NCBI GenBank assembly: GCA_014904985.1 | Contig: MU128931.1 | Coordinates: forward strand, 124,001 to 188,000 | Direction of reading: 5' to 3' | Length of the DNA stretch: 64,000 bases | DNA from: Hydnum rufescens UP504 | Lineage: Eukaryota > Basidiomycota > Agaricomycetes > Cantharellales > Hydnaceae | In this document: in pieces, positions 34,995 through 44,895 of the stretch | How positions within the stretch are numbered: the first letter of the stretch is position 1 | Layout: the number at the start of each line of letters is the position of its first letter | Translations under genes and position numbers: made by a program | Notes under the pieces: model-generated | What the model was told of the DNA's origin: nothing | The model's database searches: none | What the model saw: the letters and a program-made list of their open reading frames with translations, nothing else

Positions 34995-37043
34995 ATGGAA
35001 AACCTTTCATTTGCTACCAATGGGAACGTTCCTATCACCTCTCACCAACTGGTCTTGTCGGTCTCCACAATCTCCGCGACTATCTGCATCCTTGCAGCGT
35101 TCTTCTTCATGAGACGTCTAGCCAACGGCAAGGGTCATCGTATCCCGAACGGTCCTGTTGGCTTTCCAGTCATTGGTACACTTGATTTTTCGCGTGAGGG
35201 GCGATCTCCTACTAACTGCTCTAATTGAGGATCTTTCCCGTTCTTGTCTCATTACCCCGAGCTGACTCTCGATTATTGGGCCAAGAAATTCGGACCACTC
35301 TATTCCATGTGGCTTGGAAATCAGCTTTTCGTGGTGGTGTCGGACCCTCTGATCGCGAAAGACCTCCTGATTACCAATGGCACCATATTCTCCTCACGGA
35401 AGGAGATGTTCATCAAGTCTAAAACAATCTTCCACGGCCGTGGAATTACAGTAATGCCTTACGATGCTCGATGGTCAGCCTTACTCCTTGATTCCCTATC
35501 TCTCCATCATTGTTGATATCTGGATCCAGGAGAAGGCACCGAAAAATTGCCAACACCTTCTTGAATGGCCAGTTCCTCGACGACCACACCGAAATATTTG
35601 ATTATGAAGCAAAAATTCTTGTCCGAGAATTGTTCAGATACGGAAAGGCTGGGACAGAGCCTTTAAACCCACAGCCTCACGCCGGTCGATGTTCGCTCAA
35701 TACCATGCTGACTATCGTTTTTGGTATTCGCACGGACACCCTCGAGCATCCCCTTGTTGGACACGCTCTCAGGCTGTCGCGCGAATTCATGTCAGTATCT
35801 CAATTCGCACAAGCCTTTTCAATACTAATAAAAGCATCCTGTCCCAGGAATTGCACTGGACCTGTCTCCAATTTAGTCGATTTTGTCCCACTCCTTCAGC
35901 GCCTGCCTAATTCTCTAACAAATCGCGCCAAGAAACTCCATAAGGATTTGGTGGATGCCTATGGAGGCATGATAAACGAAATTGAAAAGCGAATGAGCGA
36001 TGGTCAAGACGTCCCACGTTGTCTCGTGAAGACCTTGGTCGAGGCGGGTGACCATGAAACGTTGGACCGTCTCGACAAGGTGATGATCTGCTCAGCATTC
36101 ATGATAGGAGGTGTAGAGTCGGTTCGTAACCTTCAACTGTTCAAGCTTGAGGTCCCCGAAATGTTTCCTGAATGTATCTCAAATTTAGACGGCCTCTATC
36201 GTGCAATGGTTCTCTGCGATCATGCCGTCACATCCGGATATTCAAGAAAAAGCCCATGCTGAGCTCGATAGAGTCGTGGGCCGCAATCGGCTACCCACGG
36301 TAAATGATGAAAAGGATCTTCCTTACGTTCGAGCCATCATCAAGGTGCGTATGGTGCTTTCGACATTGTGACATTGTTGGGTTATTACCAATGACTTTAT
36401 GTAGGAAGTCGAGCGCTGCCACAATCCGTTCTGGCTCAGCACCCCACATGTAAACACGGAAGACTTCACATATCAGGGCCAGTTCATACCGAAAGACACT
36501 GTTGTCATATTGAACACTGTGCGTATCTTGCACATATAATGCCCTGCGGTCTGACAGGAAGTTATTGATTTTTTCGCAGTACACCATGCATCACAATGCT
36601 GAGCACTACAGCGACCCGTTTAAATTCAACGTACGGATGGCACTTTGTTCACCTAATTAATAATCTGATTGGTCTCCCTTACCCTCAGCCCGATCGGTAT
36701 CTCAACGACCATATGAAGTCATCGGAATCTGCCCGGTTGGCTAATGTGACAGAACGGGATCATTGGACGTTTGGGGCCGGGTAAGTGGCGTGAGACCCTT
36801 GGAAAGTACTGCCCAAGTTCAACTTCCTTGTACAGGCGTCGTATATGCCCTGCAATCACGGTAGCAGAGCACGAATTGTGGCTCGCAATCTCACGTATGC
36901 TGTGGGCGTTCAAGATGGAACAAGTACCTGGGGAGCCGATCGATCTGAAGGAGTACGATGGGTTGTCTGGGCGGTCACCAGTTCCCTTCCGCATTCAAAT
37001 GATTCCGCGCGATCACCTTGTAGCGGAGGTTCTCGAAATGTGA
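34995..37043 (+). CDS. Cytochrome P450 monooxygenase, the intact copy
   Basis: A membrane-bound, haem-thiolate monooxygenase of the ER face; the substrate is unknown. Nine exons fit in phase: 34995-35175, 35230-35473, 35530-35790, 35848-36121, 36189-36344, 36405-36518, 36580-36630, 36689-36780 and 36836-37043, giving 526 residues. The N-terminus has a single membrane span (STISATICILAAFFFMRR) and the hinge IPNGPVGFPVIG. The I-helix reads IGGVES|TAS across an intron, where the usual pattern is AGxDTT. The K-helix ExxR is EVER in KEVERCHNPFWL. The PERF region is FNPDRYLND. The haem loop is FGAGRRICPA with the ligand Cys. It resembles the microsomal class common in basidiomycete secondary metabolism and xenobiotic turnover. 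I do not assign a CYP number. Confidence 0.92.
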
Positions 37044-37370
37044 TGCTGAGGGAAGGAGAACACGCCCCTACGAGGTCTCTATAATCTACTGTAAGATCTC
37101 CAGCGCCAGTGTGTTCGCAGACCACACGTAGTACTTTCTTTTATCGACCTTTTCTAGATTCATCCTTCTCTATCTTAGTGAAGGCTGCGGTATAAAAAGA
37201 TGTCCCCCCCCTGATTCCTAAGCGAGCGTGGGCAGATTCGGCGGATTGGAGAGCCCTAGATGCCTGGGTGAAATAATATTATAAAAGTGTCCTTATATTT
37301 GTTGGAGAGCCCAAGCTTGCTCTTTTATATTTACAAGAGATCAGAAAAAAATACATGAAAGTATGAGAAT

Positions 37371-37489
37371 AGGGTGTTTCACGATAGAGCTCAAATGAAC
37401 CCAAAAACACCATTTTTGAGGCCAACTGAATTGGTTTTGTGTTGTTTTTGTACCATTTTTGCCTCATTTTTGTTATCGTGAAAGACCCT
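37371..37489. mobile_element. Small inverted-repeat element (MITE-like), about 119 bp
   Basis: The end agggtgtttcacgata (37371-37386) is matched in reverse complement by tatcgtgaaagaccct (37474-37489) with one mismatch. The flanks share aat directly outside both ends, a possible 3-bp target duplication. The interior is A/T-run rich without coding sense. Short non-coding elements of this form are usually moved by a transposase made elsewhere. Only one copy was seen in the window. Confidence 0.55.
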
Positions 37490-37826
37490 AATGTATGAGT
37501 GCTGGTAGTACAGGTGAGAAAATGGTGGAAATGTTCTCGGCGGGTCCCAAACAGCTTGTCCAGATTTCGATGGCACAGCATTACTAAAGGGGTGTCGCTG
37601 TCATTCGGTCCAGATAGGGGTCGGTGCCGTTCTAGGTTGATTCCATAATCAACGCTCGGCCCAATGATTTTCTAAGTTACAATTTGCCTTTTTTTTGTAT
37701 CACTTTGGGTCACTGTGAACATTAGTAGGCGTTGTTGCTGGGAATCCCAACACCTTGATGGTACTTTTGGACAAAACAGTCTGTTGTGCTGAGGGCTATT
37801 ATTAGCTTCACTGTAAAATATGATCC

Positions 37827-38543
37827 ATGGCATTTCTTATGTGGTGTATTCCCCTTGCTACGGCTGTTGTCTCCTCACTTGGCAGTGCCAGTCCCCATGA
37901 GACCATTGAAATCGTTCTGGGCAGGTTAAAATCCCAGTTCGGACGGGTGAGTCCAGACTAAAAACTTGGCAGTCTCAGTTTGCACATCCAGATATCGGTT
38001 TAATTATCGGGTGCGTCCCCCCAGAGGTGTATAAGTTCTAGGTGATTCTGGCTAATCATGCGCCTCTAGCATATGGGAAACGCCCTCCGAGTCGGGATGT
38101 ATGTCGCTGTACTCTTGCTGCGAACTCGATCCCCTCGCTTATGGGTAGACATGTATTCAGGTACCGCAGTGCCAAGCATCTATGCATCCCTGGCTCCAAT
38201 ATCCTCATGGTGGCAGACGACGCAGCATTTAATCCACACCAGTTCCCTCTGCCAGTTTACGTCGGTTGTTGGATACGTACAGTGAGAACATCGAAATCGA
38301 CTATAGAGAGTACGAAATTACGGTGGAGGATTTTATCCGCGTTTTGACTGGCAAGTTCTTCCCCGCCGAATCGACTGGATCTTGTTCTTTGCCTTCATGT
38401 GAATCCTTATATCTCAGGAAGAGCGGAGGCTTCAGCCCTTCGATCTAAAACACTATTGTCGGACGAGTGGAGTAATGTCCTCGTGTACATGAGAAGGCAT
38501 GGGGCAACGAATTCCCTAAATTTCAGGATAACGAGGAGATAAG
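37827..38543 (+). pseudogene. 5' half of GPI8 (copy 4), truncated and degenerate
   Basis: The text starts like the other copies (MAFLMWCIPLATAVVSSLGS), continues through a damaged NNW region, then KHLCIPGSNI, MVADDAAFNPHQ, YSENIEIDYREYEITVEDF and RVLTGKFFP. It ends at NEEIS, after which unrelated sequence begins. Internal insertions and deletions break the frame, and the catalytic histidine region reads MRRHGA. The missing 3' half has its counterpart in the fragment at 34207-34590. Confidence 0.85.
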
Positions 38544-39087
38544 TGTCTACCCAAGATGCATGTACCTACACTGAAAGATTTCACCACCATGTTACGTCTT
38601 GGATGGGTGGGTCAACACCTCGAACGAACGAAGTCGGATTTGCGTCATTGGAAGCGACTGGGGAGGATGTCGGACCCGAATTCAATGTCAATGGTCTCCG
38701 ACAGGGCCAAGGCTCAAATGGATCCCCATTGGAGGAGGAAAAAATGGACGTGGGGTGTGTCAATACATCACAGTCCCCCGTGCACACAGTAGGTTGAAGG
38801 AACTCACTGCCAGGTTGGTTCGTGTTTCCAAATTTAGTAACTAACAAGGCCTAGATAGCGCATTGTGGATGATTCTGCGCGTCAGGGTGGCTATAACGCA
38901 TGGGCATAGGATAAGAAACTCATGGATGGCGAATATCTCACCCACAGCGTAGTCAACACCGGTGATGCGTGTGCTGAATGCGTGTTGATGCGTGTGCTTA
39001 CCGATGCGCGTTTCCTTGTTCGGGTAGCTCCGGGGTCACGAGCGACGGTGATTTGCCGACCATTCTCCAAAAACAAAAACGGGAGGA
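38544..39087. other. Unassigned stretch after the GPI8 5' half
   Basis: Several overlapping open frames of about 80 codons exist on both strands at 38543-38847, a sign of GC-rich chance openness and not of one gene. The remainder should include the promoter of the gene at 39088. Confidence 0.3.
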
Positions 39088-39976
39088 ATGAGCAAGAGAT
39101 TTGCATCGTTTGCTGGACCATCTTCTCCCTCTCCTACGCCCGTCAAGCCGCAGCCCTCACGCCCTCAGCAAGGCTCGCCAGCACCCTCTTCCTCTCTGCG
39201 GAATGGCAATCATTCTGAGACTACATATCACCGAAAGCTGCGGACGACGCTTCTTGAAATACAGAGTGTGACTATGACGTGGAACGACCTTGTGCTGCAC
39301 GATGGTCTCAGGGCAGCGAAAGCACTCGTGGATGCTCGCACAGAGCTATCGTGGGATTCTGTATTCGCAATCCTGCTCGCGACATTCTCTCCTCATGGCA
39401 TATTAACAGGAACGCACTCGCCGCGTTTCCCACGGGTCAATTTCCACGAACACACACGGTGGGGCCAAAAGTATCACTGATGGAGGATAAATTAGAGGAA
39501 CTTGACATGGTACTTTCTAAATTAGTGAGTGACTATACTTCATTTCATTTTCTCGATCTTATCCGTGACTGCTCAGCAAAGGTGCTTCACTCGCCTCGTC
39601 TCTCTGGTGGACACGATAGATGAGCTCTTGCTTGACGCGGTGAAGATTCGTGGGACAGCGTGGAGTCAGGAGCCACTTTGGCTCACTTGGTCTCTTGATC
39701 GCTTCGGTGCGTCTTTGTACTTTTCTTTGAGCGATGTGATCTATAACTATATCGAGGATAGCTTCTCAGATTCCAAACATACTTTACCCTTATCACCGCG
39801 CTCTTGCTTCGCACATTAACCAAATCGTGACCCTCCGACCTCATGGACTGCCTTTTGACAAAGCCCGCGTCGTCATCAACGAATGGGCTACTCAGGAGTG
39901 GATCAGGGAAGAAGGATGGGATGCTTCTTGGGGGGAGCTCTGTGAGATTGAGGTTGGTGGGTGGTCGAAATTCTGA
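39088..39976 (+). CDS. Spliced gene of unknown function
   Basis: I do not recognise the family. The start MSKRFASFAGPSSPSPTPVK leads to a Ser/Pro-rich stretch and then a helical block (RKLRTTLLEIQSVTMTWNDL, GLRAAKALVDARTEL). Through introns (about 39363-39410, 39522-39576 and 39705-39750) it continues with EDKLEELDMVLSKL, FTRLVSLVDTIDELLLDAVK, EPLWLTWSLDRF, YHRALASHINQIVTLRPHGL and INEWATQEWIREEGWD, ending EIEVGGWSKF. Canonical splice sites and consistent helical character support a real, mostly alpha-helical protein of about 220 residues. Phase of the last two joins was not proven. It lies as a single gene between two array fragments. Confidence 0.65.
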
Positions 39977-40196
39977 ATACTTGCTTGGCTCTCTTGAAGC
40001 TATTCAATCTGGAGCAAGGCAATAGATGGGCGAAAGTGTGGTTACTCATCCACTGTTGGGTAATGAGAAATCAATAGGTCTCCGCACAGAATTCCCCGCG
40101 CCATCATTTTGAGTTTGCTGCTATCAGAGCTGAAAGCCACGTAACAATAACGACACTTGGTCCCTTGCCCTCGCGATAATTCGCTATAAATCTTCC

Positions 40197-40890
40197 TTGT
40201 TGGCACCTACAGTAGTTGTGCTGGCCCTTGCGCTCCTTGTCGTCTGGGTAGCAAGTAACCATCTGTTGGGTATGTCGCCGCACCATCGTCATCGCCACGA
40301 CTCCTATCCTTCACCTCCTAGGAAGACAGGTCTTGAGCGCGTTGTATATAATGAGGGTGCGCACATGTTACAGAAATACCCAAGGCCAGACGAACGGCTA
40401 ACACCAATCAGCCCAGATGCGTTCACTCTCCAATGGTTTTGTCGTGACCAACACGCCCACGACGCGCACATATCACTGGCGGTTGAGTTGGGCTGTGGGC
40501 GGTGAGTGTCCTCGCCCTTTCCTGGATCCCATGAAATACAACAATCTCACGTCCCGATGGCATCCATCGTAGAATGATGATGGTTTACCGTCTATTCCCG
40601 GGGCCACTCATCGAGGCAAACGAAGGGGACAACATTATTGTCCACGCGAAGAATGATTTGGATTAAGGGGCCGGTATTCGTGCGTCCTACTTATCGTCTT
40701 CGTGATTAGGACTGATTGCAACCTCACCTGGCCTTCCAGACTTCCATGGAATCAACCAAATAGGCTCTCTTTGTACAGATGGGTATGCACCTCTCTATTG
40801 AACCCTTCAATATATAATCACACATTTTCAGAGTCCCTGGAATTACTCAGCACCCAATACCGTCCAATGGTTCCTTCACGTATAGTGCGT
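40197..40890 (+). pseudogene. Truncated multicopper oxidase (laccase/ferroxidase type)
   Basis: The start MLAPTVVVLALALLVVWVAS is a membrane anchor or signal. Through short introns it gives YHWRLSWAV, then FPGPLIEANEGDNIIVHAKN, the standard first cupredoxin block of multicopper oxidases. Then comes FHGINQIGSLCTDG, the region of the first copper-binding His-x-His, and VPGITQHPIPSNGSFTY. The first copper motif, normally HWHG, reads HFHG. After about 40890 the homology ends, and P450 sequence begins at about 40998. Only about the first quarter of the enzyme is present, so it is a remnant. Confidence 0.75.
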
Positions 40891-40997
40891 GATGTCCCAG
40901 GTTTCTACGGTCACTGTGCCTATAGCTTATTGTTCACCTTTCTTTTTGACAGTTCACTATTCAACACCAATCGGGCAAATTCTTTTGGCATTCTCAT

Positions 40998-42405
40998 ATG
41001 GAAACAAAAATTCTTGTCCGAGAATTGTTTAGATACGGAAGGGCTGGGACAGAACCTTTAAATCCACAGCCTCACGCCGGTCGATGTTCGCTCAACATCA
41101 TGCTGATCATCGTTTTTGGCATTTGCACTGACGTCCTCGAGCATCCCCTGGTAGGACACGCTCTCAGGTTGTCGCGCGAATTCATGTCAGTATCGTATTC
41201 AAATTCTCACAAACCCTTTCTATACTGACAACAACATCGTGTCCCAGGAATTGCACCGGTCCTGTCTCGAATCTTGTTGATTTTGTCCCGCTCCTCCAGC
41301 GCCTGCCTAATTATCTAACAAACCACGCCAAGAAACTCCATAAGGATTTAGTGGATCCGTATGGAGGCATGATAAACGAAATGAACAATGGTCAGACGTC
41401 CCACCTTGGTCGAAGCAGGTGACCAAGAAACACTGGATTGTCTCGACAAGGTGATGATCTGCCCGGCATTCATGATAGGAGGTGTAGGGTCAGTTCGTGA
41501 CCGTCAACCGTTGAAATTTACAATCCCCGAGAGGTTTCCTGAATGTATTTCAATTCTAGACCGCCTCCATCATGCATGCAATGGTCCTCTGCGATCATGC
41601 CGTCGCATCCCGATGTCCAAGAAAAAGCTCATGCTGAGCTCGATCGAGTCATGGGCCGCAATCGGCTACCCACTGCAGATGATGAGAAAGATCTCCCTTA
41701 CTTTCGAGCCATCATCAAGCTGTGCATTGTGCTTTCGACATTAATGTTGGGTTCTTACCAATGACTTTATGGAGGTCGAACGTTGCCACAATCCGTTCTG
41801 GCTTAGCACCCCGCGTGCAAATACCGAAGACTACACAGATCAGGGCCAGTTCATACCGAAGGACACCGTTGTCATATTGAACACTGACCGTATCTTGCAC
41901 ATATAATGCCCTGCCGTCCGACAAGAAGTCACTGATTTTTTTCTCAGTACACCATGCATCACAACGCTGAGCGCTACAGCGACCCATTTAAATTCGGCGC
42001 CTGCATAGCGTTTTCTTCACGTGATGAATAATCTCGTCGGTGTCGTTTACCCTCAGCCCGATCGATGCCTCAACGACCACTTGAAGTCATCGGAATCTGC
42101 CCGTTTGGCTAATGTGATAGAACGGGCGTTTGGGTAAGTATGGTTCGACCCTTCAAATCTAATGCCCAGGCATTCGAAGTTCAACTCCCTTGTGCAGGCA
42201 TCGTATATGTCCAGCAATCGCGGTAGCAGGGCGCGAATTGTGGCTCCCGATCTCGCGTATGCTCTGGGCCTTCAAGATGGAGCAAGTACCTGAGGAGCCG
42301 ATCGCTCTGCAGGAGTACGATGGGTTGTCTGGGCGGTCTCCAATTCCCTTCCGCATTCGAGTGATTCTGCGCGATCACCACGTAGCTGAGGTTCTCGAGA
42401 TCTGA
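40998..42405 (+). pseudogene. Cytochrome P450, copy 5, 5'-truncated with damaged haem loop
   Basis: Homology begins at AKILVRELFRYGRAG (exon 3) with no trace of the anchor or exons 1-2. Several deletions follow: about 8-12 bases in the MINEIEKR region and further losses before LVEAGD. The I-helix is changed to FMIGGVGS. The segment before the haem intron is shortened: in place of ERDHWTFGAG only ERAFG remains, so the conserved loop is lost although the following exon still has ICPAIAVAGRELW. The final exon is open to VAEVLEI. Not functional. Confidence 0.85.
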
Positions 42406-42713
42406 TGGTGAGGGAGGGGGCACACTTCTTATCAGGTCTTTTATAATCTACTGCAAGATCAGTGTTCTCACAGACATGATGGTACTTTCTTTTGTCGACC
42501 TTTTCTAGATCCATCCTTCTATGTACAGTCACTTTCTTTTTGTCTCACTGTGAACTCTTTCTCATTAGTACAGCATATTATGGCCGGGAATCCCAACATC
42601 GCAATGGTACTATAAAATACATTTCTGTTCTAGGATAATCTCATTTCCTACCCCCTGACATTGAATTCCCAGCTGAGACCAAATCAATAAGTACCTCGCA
42701 CGATTGTCTATGG

Positions 42714-43145
42714 CTACTTATGGTTTTGCACCAGGCTAGGTAAAATGCGCCTGATATCGAACATCATCGGACATCTCAACATCAAGAATGACGGGCAGTG
42801 GAGGTAATTCAGCGCCATCAACAGCACCGGAAGTAAGCGATGGGCTGAGATCGCCCTGGCACTGTCCCCACCGCTCCAAGTCCCATTAGTGTGCCCCACC
42901 CTGCCTCGCTCATGCACCCTGCGGCACAGAGCGAGTTGTGCATGCTCATCGAACCATGCCCTCCGGCCTCCCCATTCAATGCGCAAACAATTATCGTCAG
43001 GGTGCTCAAGATCGGGTCCGAGGGCAGTGACTTGGACGAAGAGGTTTTCATTAATGCAATGGCTTTCAGAGTTTGGCAACGTTTGTGCAAAGGTATTATT
43101 GTCCGATCTCCGCTTGCGGAGGTCAAGGTCCGTCGTGCTCAGCAT
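42714..43145 (-). other. Paired unassigned block B (downstream of kinase copy B)
   Basis: The minus strand is open for 143 codons. It contains pieces paired with block A, including AELPPLPVILDVEMSDD in another frame. No known domain was seen. It may be part of the gene at 43180-43710. Confidence 0.35.
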
Positions 43146-43179
43146 CCAGGGAGAAGGGATGAGTGGGACCTAGGCCTAG

Positions 43180-43710
43180 TTAGCTCTCCCAGGGCAGACA
43201 ATGAGAAGAAATGGAGCGCACATCGCCTGGGTGGCAAAGAAACTTCATGGGCCGAGGAAAGACGTAGCAGTAGGACCCAGAAAGGGGCCACATGGGAGTT
43301 GGCGTCACACAACCCTCGGCCAGCGAGGTAGAAATGGGAACAACGTTGGTATCTGTATATTGAAGAGTCCCTCGTCCAATACAGACGACGCTCACGATCC
43401 AGAGCATGCTCCACCGATCCATCTTGATGCTGAGGATAACTGCTGGGCGGACCGCTGTATCCCATTTTTCGGGGGAGAGACTCGGATCGTACCAGAACGA
43501 TGGATCTCCTAATCGAGCGCTGCAGCCTTCGAGAGTTGTGCGGACATCAGCTTGGCAACACACGATCTGTCCAGGGGAGAGGGGAAAGGGCAGACCGTTG
43601 GCTACAGTGCGTGGCGAGATGGATTGTCTATGGGGTAGGACCTCGTCAGATAGAAATCGCGGATGATCGTAATGCACGGACATGATGGAACCTCTGCCAA
43701 AACATTCCAT
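43180..43710 (-). CDS. Unrecognised protein, copy B, with a PemK/MazF-like pattern
   Basis: The frame is open for 176 codons. The central part reads SPGQIVCCQADVRTTLEGCS, DPSFWYDPSLSPEKWDTA and VRPAVILSIKMDRWSMLW. A related fragment lies at the same relative place beside kinase copy A, so the sequence was part of the ancestral block. G-x-IV, a spaced D and RPAVILS together resemble the SH3-like fold of PemK/MazF domains, which also occur in fungal proteins of unknown role. This is inference from pattern only; function is unknown. The true start and introns were not determined. Confidence 0.45.
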   Translation of the reverse strand: MECFGRGSIMSVHYDHPRFLSDEVLPHRQSISPRTVANGLPFPLSPGQIVCCQADVRTTLEGCSARLGDPSFWYDPSLSPEKWDTAVRPAVILSIKMDRWSMLWIVSVVCIGRGTLQYTDTNVVPISTSLAEGCVTPTPMWPLSGSYCYVFPRPMKFLCHPGDVRSISSHCLPWES

Positions 43711-44730
43711 TCGATATCGACATCAGGAGAATCAAGTATCCAGGCAAGCTCATCAGATTCTCGCATCAAAGAACGAAGCAGGTTGTATTTTGGCAACTGA
43801 TCAAAGTTCAACCCCCGTGCGTAGTCAATCATTTGTCCGATCCAAGCGAACCATTGGGGGAAGATCAGCGCCACTGTATCGTTTCTTCTTGATCCGCACT
43901 TGATCGTACTTGGTCTTCCTGGTCCCATGACGGGTATTGTATGTCCACGGAAGGCCTCCCTGGACAAGGTTGAGGAGTGAGTAGCCAAGAGATTTCATGT
44001 CGTCACGAGGCGCGGGACTCGGACCTGCAGGGATGTTGAACTAAGAGGGGGGGGGGGCAATGATGCAGTTTGAAAACTTACAAATGCCGTAGTGCATGTT
44101 TAGGCTGGCGTACGGCAGGGTGCCAACAACATGATACGACGGTGTATCCAGAGAGGTAGATTGTGCTATGGGTACAATGGCTCTAGCAAATCCATAGTCC
44201 ACCAGGTACAATCGCTTTGGGTTCGTGGGGTGGAGGAGGATATTCTTGTCGCAGTGAACGAGCCCATGCTTATGTACATGTTCGAGTGCGGGATCTGGTC
44301 CCAAAGTTAAATGCTGTTTAGCAGTGAATCACTGCTCGGTCCTGCTACACCATTTGATCCACAATCAATAAGACGTTCGCCGCTGGAAGACGCGGATGGC
44401 GTTCGTGTACATTGTCCAGGGCCATCCCGAGGAACTCCATAGCAAGATACTCGAAATGCGGCAGTCGTCCATAGGCGAAGACTTTGGGGATCGTAGAGTG
44501 CCCTTGCAGCCGCTGCAAAAATAATCGTTCATGATTCAAAATGGTAGACTTGAGGGAGAGTGAGGCTCGAGATTTTTTCAGCGCCACAATCTGACCGCTA
44601 GCCACCCGAGTGGCCTTGTACACGCACGTCTGAGCACGACTAAGAATACTTAACGAGAGGTGAGCCATGAAGTAGAAGATCATACATAGGCTCCTTCTCC
44701 AACCTGAGCATCAGCTCGTAGATGCCATTC
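43602..44730 (-). pseudogene. CK1-like protein kinase, copy B, with shortened catalytic loop
   Basis: The minus strand gives ADAQVGEGAY, an intron (about 44640-44693), then TCVYKATRVASGQIVALKKS with the catalytic lysine, LNHERLFLQRLQGHSTIPKV, YLAMEFLGMALDNV, YLVDYGFARAIVP, GTLPYASLNMHYGI, DDMKSLGYSLLNLVQGGLPW and YARGLNFDQLPKYNLL. The HRD-loop is damaged: HCDMKPGN of copy A has become HCDKN, three residues short, in the place where catalytic Asp, Lys and Asn must be spaced. That makes activity doubtful although both lobes are present. A genome-wide parent gene should exist. Confidence 0.7.
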
Positions 44731-44895
44731 CAAACCAGCAGACATAATACGGTAGAATCAGCCTTCCATACAATTGATCAGATAGACCTGGGCGTGAAAC
44801 ATTAGCGCTCATTAAGTAAGCGGCTTACATAAAAGGGCTCGGGAACAACCGACACTCTAAAAAAATCCATACTGAGCAGAAGCCAATAAACATAA

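Noticed and set aside
38543..38847. Overlapping frames of about 80 codons on both strands
   Set aside because: Three or four frames are open at once, which reflects base composition; no known protein.
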